DNA of 21,585 nucleotides from a virus, in the IMG/VR virus record IMGVR_UViG_3300033153_005038, positions 1 to 21,585 of that record; one strand, written 5' to 3'. A program made the position numbers and the translations under genes. Below the pieces are notes generated by a model. The model was not told where the DNA came from. It saw only the letters and a list, made by a program, of their open reading frames with translations, and made no database searches. Positions 6,506 to 12,665 of the stretch are shown here, one piece after another. Every line of letters starts with the position of its first letter. The first letter of the stretch is position 1.

Positions 6506-6574
6506 CAGGTATTTATTGAATATATTGATATGAAAGTAATGCCTGATTGACATAGGGCGTCTCTATGGCGCCCT
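6506..6574 (+). terminator. Tandem hairpins, possible weak terminator
   Basis: CAGGTATT (6506-6513) pairs with AATGCCTG (6538-6545) with one G-U, and AGGGCG (6554-6559) pairs with CGCCCT (6569-6574), followed by GATTTT. They lie between the end of one transcript and the promoter of the regulator gene at 6705. Confidence 0.5.
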
Positions 6575-6636
6575 GATTTTAAACCCATTTACAATTTGAA
6601 TGAAATAAAAATTAACATGAGAGTGTTAAGTGAAAG

Positions 6637-6669
6637 TTGACATATATTTGTGTGTACAATTGTTGTACA
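6637..6669 (+). promoter_or_regulatory. Promoter with palindromic operator
   Basis: TATATTTG (6643-6650) matches the TAnnTTTG -7 box of Bacteroidota promoters; TTGACA (6637-6642) lies directly upstream. A perfect 7-bp inverted repeat TGTACAA-TTG-TTGTACA (6653-6669) covers the expected transcription start. This is the layout of a repressor-controlled promoter. The obvious candidate regulator is the winged-helix product of the gene that follows, which would make it autoregulated. Confidence 0.5.
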
Positions 6670-6704
6670 TACTCATTAATCAAATTTAAAGAAAGGTCAT
6701 ACAA

Positions 6705-7343
6705 ATGACAAACCTAAATAAAGCACTTGCTTATCTTAGGGCAAGACCATATCGGAAAATCCGATATGAAAGTGTAGCACGGGCACTCGGGACAAGCTCA
6801 TCCACTGCGGATAGTCTTCTTATAGAACTTAATAATAAGGGTAAAATTCGACATATTGGAAGAGGATTTTATCGATATGAAGAAGATGGCCAGGCTAGAA
6901 CTAAACTTAAATATGAACTTCAAGAAAAACTTGAAAAATCTCCAAGCAGAGTCAAATATTTTGTTGGGATTGCTCGGATTACACCAGAAAAAGTGGATAA
7001 AGTTCCAAAACCTGGTGGAAGAGTTAAGTTTTCTTTTGCTGGACCATTCTTGAGAGACCATTTAGGATGGAAGCCTGGAGATCGAATCAACTTGAACTAC
7101 GATTTTAATCACCATCTCATTGTTTTGAAGATTGCAGATGAAGTTGAGTCAGCAAGAAAGGTTCATTTCAGAAACGGAACTTCCTCAAACTACAATGTAA
7201 CTTACCAACAAAATGATTGGGCTGGTTGGCCTCCATTTGGAAAGATAAAAGGCGTCCCTGATGAAGATGTATACACAGATACAGACGAAAAAGGCAATAT
7301 GTATGTTCTTTTGGGATTAAGAAGTTGGAGAAATGGCACATGA
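6705..7343 (+). CDS. Winged-helix DNA-binding regulator with possible AbrB-like domain
   Basis: ATG 6705 follows AAAGAAAGGTC. Residues 1-58 form a winged helix-turn-helix: helix LNKALAYLRARP, recognition part YESVARALGTSSSTADSLLIELNNKGKI and wing HIGRGFYRY. Residues about 105-143 (GRVKFSFAGPFLRDHLGWKPGD, then a hydrophobic strand) resemble a SpoVT/AbrB-type swapped-hairpin domain, with its l-G-w-x-x-G-D turn, although this likeness is weak. The C-terminus is Trp/Gly-rich. It is probably a transcription factor controlling its own promoter through the palindrome 36 bases upstream of its start. A stable inverted repeat lies inside its first codons. Confidence 0.65.
   Translation: MTNLNKALAYLRARPYRKIRYESVARALGTSSSTADSLLIELNNKGKIRHIGRGFYRYEEDGQARTKLKYELQEKLEKSPSRVKYFVGIARITPEKVDKVPKPGGRVKFSFAGPFLRDHLGWKPGDRINLNYDFNHHLIVLKIADEVESARKVHFRNGTSSNYNVTYQQNDWAGWPPFGKIKGVPDEDVYTDTDEKGNMYVLLGLRSWRNGT
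6748..6768. repeat. Perfect inverted repeat inside regulator coding start
   Basis: CATATCGGA and TCCGATATG pair over 9 bp around AAA, at codons 15-22 of the regulator gene. A second, shorter stem (CTTGC 6726-6730 / GCAAG 6741-6745) lies just upstream. It could be an internal operator or an mRNA hairpin. Confidence 0.6.
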
Positions 7344-7370
7344 GGACTAAATACGCTTTGAGGACATAAG

Positions 7371-7520
7371 ATGTCTTATATTGTATTAAACAATTTAATT
7401 GATAAGGCTCCAATTTATTACGTAGAGGTCATGTTCTACTCTTGTCAGCGCCAGCGAAACAAGATTCTTGAAGAGACATTCAAGATAATGCGGAGCCATT
7501 TTATAAAGGAAACTAAATGA
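7371..7520 (+). CDS. Hypothetical 49-residue protein
   Basis: ATG 7371 has TGAGGACATAAG upstream and ends at TGA 7518-7520, which overlaps the next ATG. Residues 28-33 are basic (CQRQRNK). The coding frame is clean and coupled to the following gene. Function is unknown. Confidence 0.5.
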   Translation: MSYIVLNNLIDKAPIYYVEVMFYSCQRQRNKILEETFKIMRSHFIKETK

Positions 7521-7687
7521 AAAAAGAAGAACCATTAGAAAAATTAATCAGTAAACATTGGGCTTATATAAAAGCTTTTTTAGTAGCACATAATGAACCT
7601 CCTCATACTATTAGGAAAATTGAATATCATTATAAAACAGCATTTGAACACGGATGGAAACATAGAAAAGATTTAGAAAAGAAATGA
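7517..7687 (+). CDS. Hypothetical basic 56-residue protein
   Basis: ATG 7517 overlaps the previous stop (ATGA) and has ATAAAGGAAACTAA as ribosome site. The product is basic and rich in His, Lys and Glu, with no motif recognised. The stop at 7685-7687 overlaps a third short start at 7684. Confidence 0.5.
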   Translation: MKKEEPLEKLISKHWAYIKAFLVAHNEPPHTIRKIEYHYKTAFEHGWKHRKDLEKK

Positions 7688-7734
7688 AAAATCTTGCCGA
7701 TGCTCTCGCAAAAGAATTACAGAAAGATTTATAA
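7684..7734 (+). CDS. 16-residue leader-like peptide
   Basis: ATG 7684 overlaps the previous TGA, and the frame ends at TAA 7732-7734, one base before ATG 7736. The peptide MKNLADALAKELQKDL is an amphipathic helix. It may serve mainly to carry ribosomes to the next start. At this length it is speculative. Confidence 0.3.
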   Translation: MKNLADALAKELQKDL

Positions 7735-7735
7735 C

Positions 7736-8095
7736 ATGTGGTGTAAATTTTGCGGAAATACATTTGAATATAGTACATCAACAAGACCAATGGATGTTTG
7801 TTGGAAATGTCATAAATTAGTTTATACATATACTATTGTTAAGGAACCTGAAATGAGAAAAATAATTTTTGAACCTAAAGATGAACTAATTATCTATTTT
7901 GATGATCTAAGTGAAGACAAACCTATCTTTTTGAAAAAGGATGGAAAACTTGTTGGAATGGTTGTTGAAGAGAAAGATAAAGGATGGATTTTAAGAACTG
8001 GAGGACCATTCGGGGTAGCTGGTTATTATGAAGAACTTAAAGATTGTTTGATTAAAGGTTTAGAATTTGATTATGAATATTATATAGAGGATTAA
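7736..8095 (+). CDS. Zinc-ribbon protein, 119 residues
   Basis: The start at ATG 7736 places MWCKFC at the N-terminus. Two C-x2-C pairs (residues 3-6 and about 23-26, CWKC) form a zinc ribbon. The remaining 90 residues alternate beta strands and acidic loops (KPIFLKKDGKLVGMVVEE, then GWILRTGGPFGVAGYY), suggesting a small beta-rich domain. In-frame starts further upstream exist but would precede the zinc ribbon with unrelated residues. Role unknown; possibly nucleic acid or protein binding. Confidence 0.6.
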   Translation: MWCKFCGNTFEYSTSTRPMDVCWKCHKLVYTYTIVKEPEMRKIIFEPKDELIIYFDDLSEDKPIFLKKDGKLVGMVVEEKDKGWILRTGGPFGVAGYYEELKDCLIKGLEFDYEYYIED

Positions 8096-8257
8096 ATGAC
8101 TGATGAAGAAAAGACAGAGAAAAAGAAATTGCAAGAAGAAAATCTTACAAAGTTATTAGAGGCTCGTAGACAGATTAGGGTATATTTAAGTGAATTGATT
8201 GTAATACCAGATGATCTGATTAAAGAATTTAACGAAAAATGTCAGTGTAATTATTAA
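8096..8257 (+). CDS. Charged helical 53-residue protein
   Basis: ATG 8096 directly follows the previous stop (TAAATGA), and the stop at 8255-8257 is directly followed by the next ATG. The product begins MTDEEKTEKKKLQEEN and is probably one long helix, ending with a C-x-C. No family recognised. Confidence 0.5.
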   Translation: MTDEEKTEKKKLQEENLTKLLEARRQIRVYLSELIVIPDDLIKEFNEKCQCNY

Positions 8258-8494
8258 ATGATAGTACTTAATGTAAAATCCTTGATGCAAGGAATGGTAA
8301 CTTGTACTGATGAGTGGGAAGAAACTTCTTTTCATTTTTTGAGATCGGCTTGGAAAGATATGTATCTTATTATAATGCAAAATGCTCATGATGCACATGA
8401 TCCTGATATTAAATGTATGTCTGCTAAACAGATTCTCAACGAATTTAATCTTGATATGGAATTATTATTACCAATGGTTAAGAAAAATGGATAG
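8258..8494 (+). CDS. Hypothetical 78-residue protein
   Basis: The ATG directly abuts the preceding TAA, so translation is probably by coupling. The product is Met- and His-rich (MQNAHDAHDPDIKCM, residues 41-55), with a C-terminal helix that resembles a short helix-turn segment. No family recognised. Confidence 0.5.
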   Translation: MIVLNVKSLMQGMVTCTDEWEETSFHFLRSAWKDMYLIIMQNAHDAHDPDIKCMSAKQILNEFNLDMELLLPMVKKNG

Positions 8495-8681
8495 TTCATT
8501 AAATGATTTATTACTTGCTATTAAGACAAGAATGGAGTGGAATCAAAAACCTTTTGAAGAAGTTGTAAAAGCAGTAGAAGAGCATCTTGAAAAAAAGTTT
8601 TCAGAGAAAGAATTAGAAGAATGGAAACTTACAGGATTAAATAACACAGATTTTATTATAATGAAAATAGGAATTCTTTAA
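8487..8681 (+). CDS. Hypothetical 64-residue helical protein
   Basis: ATG 8487 (in AAGAAAAATGG) overlaps the end of the previous gene by 8 bases. The product is acidic and helical (FEEVVKAVEEHLEKKFSEKELEEWK). The next start follows after one base. No family recognised. Confidence 0.5.
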   Translation: MDSSLNDLLLAIKTRMEWNQKPFEEVVKAVEEHLEKKFSEKELEEWKLTGLNNTDFIIMKIGIL

Positions 8682-8682
8682 T

Positions 8683-8985
8683 ATGGCAAAAAGTAAATTA
8701 GATAAGTTTCTTGGGAGTATGACTGAAACTGAATTTCATCAAGTCAGAATGAGAATTAATATTGGTGAAAGTCTTAGAAATCTTGAAAAGACTTATAAAG
8801 TTAGTATGCTAAGAATGGCTAAAAGACTTGAACTTACTTTATCTCAATATAAAAAATGGAGAAATGGCGGAATTGATTTTGATGTAAAAATGATAGCAAA
8901 AATTCAATGTCTTTCTACAGAATTATTTGGAGAGCAAAATCATATTATAATTACAATGCAAGATGCTATAAAGAAAAAGAAATAG
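8683..8985 (+). CDS. HTH-like DNA-binding protein
   Basis: ATG 8683 starts a basic 100-residue protein. Residues about 32-75 (LEKTYKVSMLRMAKRLELTLSQYKKWRNGGIDFDVKMIAKI) have the helix spacing of a Cro/C1-type helix-turn-helix, with the small-residue turn replaced by Arg/Leu. It is probably a small DNA-binding regulator. Its stop lies within the left arm of a 13-bp inverted repeat (8979-8991), so the end of the gene and that structure overlap. Confidence 0.5.
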   Translation: MAKSKLDKFLGSMTETEFHQVRMRINIGESLRNLEKTYKVSMLRMAKRLELTLSQYKKWRNGGIDFDVKMIAKIQCLSTELFGEQNHIIITMQDAIKKKK

Positions 8986-9050
8986 TCTAACATATTGATT
9001 GATTCGACCTCCTATATTTAATTATATCTACTATAAGGTTAGACTATTTC
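8979..9050 (+). repeat. 13-bp inverted repeat spanning 72 nt
   Basis: GAAATAGTCTAAC (8979-8991) is perfectly complementary to GTTAGACTATTTC (9038-9050), with a 46-nt intervening segment that holds a CCTCC stretch. The left arm contains the stop codon of the HTH gene. A palindrome ATTTATTAATAAAT (9051-9064) follows. It may act as a terminator, an RNA element or a binding site. Confidence 0.65.
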
Positions 9051-9079
9051 ATTTATTAATAAATAGAAAAAGAGAAAAT

Positions 9080-9319
9080 ATGATTGGATTAACTTTACAG
9101 CACACAAATGATGAACGTTATCTTGTTTTGGATAAGGTAATTGGAAAAGATGTTTCTATGTCAATCGAAAAAAATTATTATGTTGTAGAACAAGAAACGA
9201 GTCATAAAATAATGATGATTGAAATATCAAATGCAGAGTTAAAAGAATATAAGATAATTGATTTAAGTTCATTGTCTGAAGGATTGAGTCTTTTTAATGC
9301 GTTAAGAAATGTAGGATGA
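9080..9319 (+). CDS. Hypothetical 79-residue protein
   Basis: The ATG at 9080 is chosen because AAAAAGAGAAAAT lies upstream and the in-frame TTG near 8999 would fall inside the inverted repeat. The product is beta-rich in its first half, then helical, without recognisable motifs. Confidence 0.5.
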   Translation: MIGLTLQHTNDERYLVLDKVIGKDVSMSIEKNYYVVEQETSHKIMMIEISNAELKEYKIIDLSSLSEGLSLFNALRNVG

Positions 9320-9386
9320 AAATGGATTAGGATATCGTGAATGGTTAAGTCAATTTCCAAAATTTAATAATAAGGAGAAATAAACT

Positions 9387-9776
9387 ATGGCAGGTGGAAC
9401 ACGTGGGATCGATTATTGGGATCCTTGGACAGGCTCAATTGATACAGCTGGGCCTTGCTCTTCAGCTTACACTGATATAGATACTGCTACTTCAGCAACT
9501 AGCGGGTGGATTTATATTCAAACTATTAAAAAATTAATAGTTCCAAGACCTGAAAATTGGACTGATAAGAATCAGGAAGCTTTTTTAAGGTTAGTTAATA
9601 TTGATACTAATACAGGATGGAAAGTTACTATGGTTATTGAAGGAAAAATTCTAATAACTGATCCTGATGTAGAAATTAGGAAAATGAAAGATTTTTATCC
9701 TTTGATGAAACAACGAGCTAATGGCGCAGACATAATTAAAATTAACAAGTTTATTGAAGAGAACCCCATTAAATAG
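9387..9776 (+). CDS. Hypothetical 129-residue protein
   Basis: ATG 9387 follows AATAAGGAGAAATAAACT, a strong ribosome site. The N-terminal 45 residues are rich in Gly, Thr, Ser and Asp (DYWDPWTGSIDTAGP) and look unlike a folded globular domain; the remainder is mixed alpha/beta. No family recognised. Confidence 0.55.
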   Translation: MAGGTRGIDYWDPWTGSIDTAGPCSSAYTDIDTATSATSGWIYIQTIKKLIVPRPENWTDKNQEAFLRLVNIDTNTGWKVTMVIEGKILITDPDVEIRKMKDFYPLMKQRANGADIIKINKFIEENPIK

Positions 9777-9790
9777 AAAAGGAGAATAGA

Positions 9791-10015
9791 ATGGAAAAGC
9801 TTTATTCAGAAGGTATATTTTATATCTATAAAGACGGTAAAAAGTATTCATGGTATACTGAATCTTTAACATTCCATGATGGCACAGAACATGCTTTGGA
9901 ATCACTTGAAGAATATATCAGACAAACGGATGCAGTAATAGCAGCTGTAAGGGCTGCTGAATTATTGTGTACTACTTATAAAGTTATCATAGATTCTGAT
10001 TACGTAGATCAATAG
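9791..10015 (+). CDS. Hypothetical 74-residue protein
   Basis: ATG 9791 follows AAAAGGAGAATAGA. The product begins with a beta segment (GIFYIYKDGKKYSWYTESL) and continues with an acidic helix. Its last codons lie a few bases before the left part of a predicted pseudoknot. No family recognised. Confidence 0.5.
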   Translation: MEKLYSEGIFYIYKDGKKYSWYTESLTFHDGTEHALESLEEYIRQTDAVIAAVRAAELLCTTYKVIIDSDYVDQ

Positions 10016-10094
10016 GTTAATTGACGGCTCAGACCTTTTTTAAGAAATGAACCTATGGTTATCTTAATTAAACTCAAACAGTAGAGGCTGAGCC
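10012..10094 (+). repeat. Inverted repeat with possible pseudoknot
   Basis: GGCTCAG (10026-10032) pairs with CTGAGCC (10088-10094). ATAGGTT (10012-10018), upstream of the first arm, is complementary to AACCTAT (10050-10056) within the loop, so the two helices cross. AACC-TAT-GGTT (10050-10060) offers a competing small hairpin. CTTTTTA follows the right arm, so it may also be a terminator. Confidence 0.45.
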
Positions 10095-10157
10095 TTTTTA
10101 TAAGGAAATTAAACTATTAGAAGTTTATAATTTAACAAGAACATTTAAGGAGTATTT

Positions 10158-10415
10158 ATGAAAGCAAAAGAATTATTGTGGAATACAGATACTGTTCTTA
10201 ATCATGGGGATGGAAGTATGGTTCCTATTTCTTTTTCTAATTTGACAATTAGAGATCATATTGCTATTGAGATGCTTAAGGCATTATCACCTCGGAATAT
10301 GGTAATTGATGATGATAAACTTGATATTTTAACTAATGAAGCATATAGATATTCTGATGCTTTGATTGCAAAATCAAATAAAGATATTCCATTTACAAAT
10401 AAGAATGGTGATTAA
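10158..10415 (+). CDS. Widespread phage small protein (RDH...ALI type)
   Basis: ATG 10158 follows TTTAAGGAGTATTT. The 85-residue protein has TIRDHIAIEMLKALSP and then AYRYSDALIAKS, the order of segments seen in a common family of uncharacterised phage proteins with R-D-x-x-A and a C-terminal A-Y-x-x-A-D-A helix. No biochemical function is known to me. The zinc-ribbon gene follows immediately (TAAATG). Confidence 0.6.
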   Translation: MKAKELLWNTDTVLNHGDGSMVPISFSNLTIRDHIAIEMLKALSPRNMVIDDDKLDILTNEAYRYSDALIAKSNKDIPFTNKNGD

Positions 10416-10622
10416 ATGAGTGAAAATTTATGTGATAAATGCGGTAAACCTTTATATAATGATGGAAAGACAACAGCAGTTCCTGATTTATGTAAATGCA
10501 GTAAAGAAGAGAAACAATCTCCTGCCCCATTATACGGGTGGGTTTGTCCTGTATGTGGTAAAGGTAACAGTCCTTATTCTACAAATTGTCCTTGTGTCCC
10601 ATTAAATTATACGGTGACATAA
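10416..10622 (+). CDS. Double zinc-ribbon phage protein
   Basis: The ATG directly follows the previous stop. The 68-residue product has CDKC near the N-terminus, a C-x-C (CKC) and then YGWVCPVCGKGNSPYSTNCPC. The last part closely resembles a frequent small phage protein with the pattern G-W-x-C-P-x-C-G-x-x-x-x-P-x-x-x-x-C-P-C, predicted to bind zinc. Function is unknown. Its stop overlaps the next start (TAATG at 10620-10624). Confidence 0.65.
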   Translation: MSENLCDKCGKPLYNDGKTTAVPDLCKCSKEEKQSPAPLYGWVCPVCGKGNSPYSTNCPCVPLNYTVT

Positions 10623-10948
10623 TGAAAGTTTATTATTTAGATGATGGTATTATTAAAAGTAATGAATATGAAGATATTGCTAATTTAGAAGCATTTGAAA
10701 GAGAAATGGATGAAAGTCATGAAATTTGGGCTTATACTAAAGTTGATTTATACACAGCAGAAGAACAGGCAATAATTGATACTATAAATAAAATGAGTCA
10801 TTATGATATGTGTTCTCTTTGGAGATTTGCACCCGTAGGACATCTATATTTTAATAATATATTACCTTATGCAGACATATTTAAAGAACGATTATTTAAA
10901 CATTTTGGTGGATTTACACCAGAAATTAGTAAATCACTTGGACATTAA
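10622..10948 (+). CDS. Phage protein of the LWRFAP...GHxYF family
   Basis: ATG 10622 overlaps the previous TAA. Of 108 residues, the C-terminal half reads MSHYDMCSLWRFAPVGHLYF and ends in LPYADIFKERLFKHFGGFTPEISKSLGH. This is a conserved pattern (L-W-R-F-A-P, G-H-x-Y-F, P-Y, G-G-x-T-P-E-I-S-K) of a very common uncharacterised protein in phages and prophages. The N-terminal half carries extra residues. Function is not known to me. It ends just before a strong inverted repeat. Confidence 0.7.
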   Translation: MKVYYLDDGIIKSNEYEDIANLEAFEREMDESHEIWAYTKVDLYTAEEQAIIDTINKMSHYDMCSLWRFAPVGHLYFNNILPYADIFKERLFKHFGGFTPEISKSLGH

Positions 10949-10956
10949 TTAATTTT

Positions 10957-11032
10957 ACCTGCCATAGTGTTAAGTAGGAGCGATAAACCACGTTGGAGAA
11001 GTTCTGAAGTCACGCTACTATGGCAGGTTTAT
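10957..11032 (+). repeat. 12-bp inverted repeat with alternative pairing
   Basis: ACCTGCCATAGT (10957-10968) is perfectly complementary to ACTATGGCAGGT (11017-11028), with a 48-nt loop and a TTTATTTTT tract after it. ATAAACC (10983-10989) in the loop could instead pair with GGTTTAT (11026-11032), which would open the base of the main stem. It lies between a stop and the ribosome site of the next gene. Confidence 0.65.
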
Positions 11033-11047
11033 TTTTAAGGAGAAGAA

Positions 11048-11236
11048 ATGAAAAACAGCATAAAAAGATGGATAAAAATGATTGGGATAACTCTCATTCC
11101 GGTAATAGTAGTATTTGGAGTTAATTACCTTTTTGAATTTGATCTGACAATTGGAATTAGAATAGTCCTTATTCTTGTTCTAGTTATCTTAGAATGGGGA
11201 ATTATTTATACGTTCATGATGGGGAAAGACACATGA
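11048..11236 (+). CDS. Two-span small membrane protein
   Basis: ATG 11048 follows TTTTTAAGGAGAAGAA. After a basic start (MKNSIKRWIKM) come two hydrophobic helices (about residues 11-29 and 36-57) with an acidic link, then a short polar tail. The positive N-terminus suggests that both ends face the cytoplasm. The shape fits small phage membrane proteins, including holins, but no lysis gene is nearby, so the role is open. The stop overlaps the next ATG. Confidence 0.6.
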   Translation: MKNSIKRWIKMIGITLIPVIVVFGVNYLFEFDLTIGIRIVLILVLVILEWGIIYTFMMGKDT

Positions 11237-11430
11237 AACTATTTAAAAAGAAAGAACCGGTAACTCGTTGTAGATTTTGTAAGAAATACATTTATGATAC
11301 AGCAAGTTTTTGTCCTCATTGCAACTCTGACATTGATGGGCAATTTAGTCGATACGAATACGAATATGTAAGACAATTCTGTGACGGTGAAATTAATGAA
11401 TTAGAATATAAACATTTGGAGTCTAGATGA
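11233..11430 (+). CDS. Zinc-ribbon protein, 65 residues
   Basis: ATG 11233 overlaps the previous TGA. The product has CRFCKKYIYDTASFCPHC, a C-x2-C...C-x2-C zinc ribbon at residues about 13-30, followed by an acidic helical tail. This layout matches a short rubredoxin-like or zinc-ribbon fold. The partner is unknown. The stop overlaps the next start. Confidence 0.65.
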   Translation: MKLFKKKEPVTRCRFCKKYIYDTASFCPHCNSDIDGQFSRYEYEYVRQFCDGEINELEYKHLESR

Positions 11431-11654
11431 AACCGGATTGTGATGGATGTGGTTTATCTTTTCATCAAGGTGAACTTAATAAAATAAAGAAAGGTAAAGA
11501 AGAATTTGTATTCTGTGATTTTTGTAGGACTACTTTTGTAAGTAATTCAGTAATGTACCCATCGGAAGTTACAAATAAACAACTTATTAAAACTATAGCA
11601 AAAAGTCACAATTTAATAATGAAAGAACTAAAAAGGAAAATAAAAAATGAATAA
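11427..11654 (+). CDS. Second zinc-ribbon protein, 75 residues
   Basis: ATG 11427 overlaps the previous stop (ATGA). CDGC and CDFC, about 24 residues apart, form a zinc ribbon in residues 5-33. The C-terminal half is a basic helix (IAKSHNLIMKELKRKIKN). It overlaps the secreted protein gene by 8 bases. It is adjacent to another zinc-ribbon gene; whether the two are paralogues is unclear. Confidence 0.6.
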   Translation: MKPDCDGCGLSFHQGELNKIKKGKEEFVFCDFCRTTFVSNSVMYPSEVTNKQLIKTIAKSHNLIMKELKRKIKNE

Positions 11655-11985
11655 AATAGTATTGTTTATAATGGTTTTTACTATTGTTTGTAGTGCACAA
11701 AATGCTTTATTCGTTGAATTTAATGAAGCAATGGATACAATAGGGATAAGAGATAAAGGAAATTATGAATTGAGCTTTATCCCAACACCAGAAACAGTTG
11801 CATTATCTATTTATCATTATCCAGTACGGATTGACTCAATTGGGTTTACTCAATGGTCTAATGTTGTTATTTTATTTACTTCTGAACATCCGGATACAAC
11901 TGGGATATTTCAAGTGAAAGTTTTTAATGTTTTTGATTTAGCTGGGAATGAGATTAATTTAGAAAAAAATATAGCACACTATTAA
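11647..11985 (+). CDS. Secreted single Ig-like domain protein
   Basis: ATG 11647 has AAAAAGGAAAATAAAAA upstream. Residues 1-18 form a signal peptide (hydrophobic IVLFIMVFTIVCSA) with cleavage predicted before Gln. The rest reads VEFNEAMDTIGIRDKGNYEL and ends in VKVFNVFDLAGNEINLEKNIA, the pattern of an SbsA-type bacterial Ig-like domain (F-x-E-x-M...NY...V-x-D-x-A-G-N). The same domain forms residues 24-118 of the discoidin protein at 19272, so the two are paralogues. It is probably exported and may coat or bind a surface. It is the only exported product in the small-gene region. Confidence 0.7.
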   Translation: MNKIVLFIMVFTIVCSAQNALFVEFNEAMDTIGIRDKGNYELSFIPTPETVALSIYHYPVRIDSIGFTQWSNVVILFTSEHPDTTGIFQVKVFNVFDLAGNEINLEKNIAHY

Positions 11986-11999
11986 AAAGGAGATAAATA

Positions 12000-12191
12000 A
12001 TGTTTGGATTATCAATATCATTTTGGATAGCAATGGCTGTCTTGATAATAGCTGGAGTAATAAAACTTAAAATGTATTTTGATGAAAAAGCTTCTAAGAA
12101 ACGAGTTGCAGAAATGGAAAAGGAATTAAATACACCTTCCACATTGGGTATTAATGTAGGTGAAAGTATAGAAACTGAGGAAAAAATATGA
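12000..12191 (+). CDS. Single-span membrane protein with coiled-coil tail
   Basis: ATG 12000 follows AAAAAGGAGATAAATA. One transmembrane helix (about residues 5-22, FWIAMAVLIIAGVIKL) is followed by a basic, then acidic helical tail (KASKKRVAEMEKEL). The order resembles inner-membrane phage proteins such as spanin-type proteins, but no outer-membrane partner is visible. The stop overlaps the next ATG. Confidence 0.55.
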   Translation: MFGLSISFWIAMAVLIIAGVIKLKMYFDEKASKKRVAEMEKELNTPSTLGINVGESIETEEKI

Positions 12192-12439
12192 TTATATTGC
12201 AAGAAATAGAAGAAGAACTTAATAAAGTTGTTAAGGATAGTATGAATCACACTGAGCCTTTTGAAAAGTTAGGTCCTAAAAAAGTGGCTGAGATTGGATT
12301 ACTAACTCAATTTTTAGGAGGTATTTCTATAGGAATTGAGCTTGCCCACAAGGCTCGCAAAATGGATCCTATACAATCTACTATAAATAGAATAAAAGAT
12401 AAAATTAAAATTTTAGAAGGTTTATTAAAAAATGATTAA
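12188..12439 (+). CDS. Hypothetical helical 83-residue protein
   Basis: ATG 12188 overlaps the previous TGA. The product has helices around a Gly-rich apolar segment (LLTQFLGGISIGIELA, residues 39-54) that is too short and polar to be a clear membrane span. It ends in a basic helix that could form a coiled coil. No family recognised. Confidence 0.5.
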   Translation: MIILQEIEEELNKVVKDSMNHTEPFEKLGPKKVAEIGLLTQFLGGISIGIELAHKARKMDPIQSTINRIKDKIKILEGLLKND

Positions 12440-12665
12440 AGTACCTCAACCAGCACAGAAAAAAATGAAAATGATCACAATAGATGACGTGGTTAAGGAT
12501 TTATTATTTAGTAAAGAATGTATTTCAAGAACAGAAATTACAAATGAATTGAAAAAGAAGTGGCCAAAAAGAAATATTAGTGATGTGACTTTGGCTGGTG
12601 CTATTTATAAGTTAAGAGAAAAAGGTAATATTATAGTTGTCGATACATATTATAAAATATTATGA
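12432..12665 (+). CDS. Winged-helix protein, 77 residues
   Basis: ATG 12432 overlaps the previous gene by 8 bases. The sequence DVVKDLLFSKECISRTEITNELKKKWPKRNISDVTLAGAIYKLREKGNIIVV has the helix-helix-wing spacing of a winged helix-turn-helix, with a basic N-terminus. It is a candidate DNA-binding regulator. Its stop overlaps the next gene by 4 bases. Confidence 0.55.
   Translation: MIKVPQPAQKKMKMITIDDVVKDLLFSKECISRTEITNELKKKWPKRNISDVTLAGAIYKLREKGNIIVVDTYYKIL

Noticed and set aside
9320-9386. Open segment with residues GLGYREWLSQFPKFNN between 9319 and 9387
   Set aside because: It has no start codon after an in-frame stop, so it is not a gene by itself; at most a remnant.
10957-11028. tRNA-sized (72 nt) element with 7-bp acceptor-like ends
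   Set aside because: The end pairing continues to 12 bp and no anticodon, D or T arm of correct length can be drawn, so it is not a tRNA.
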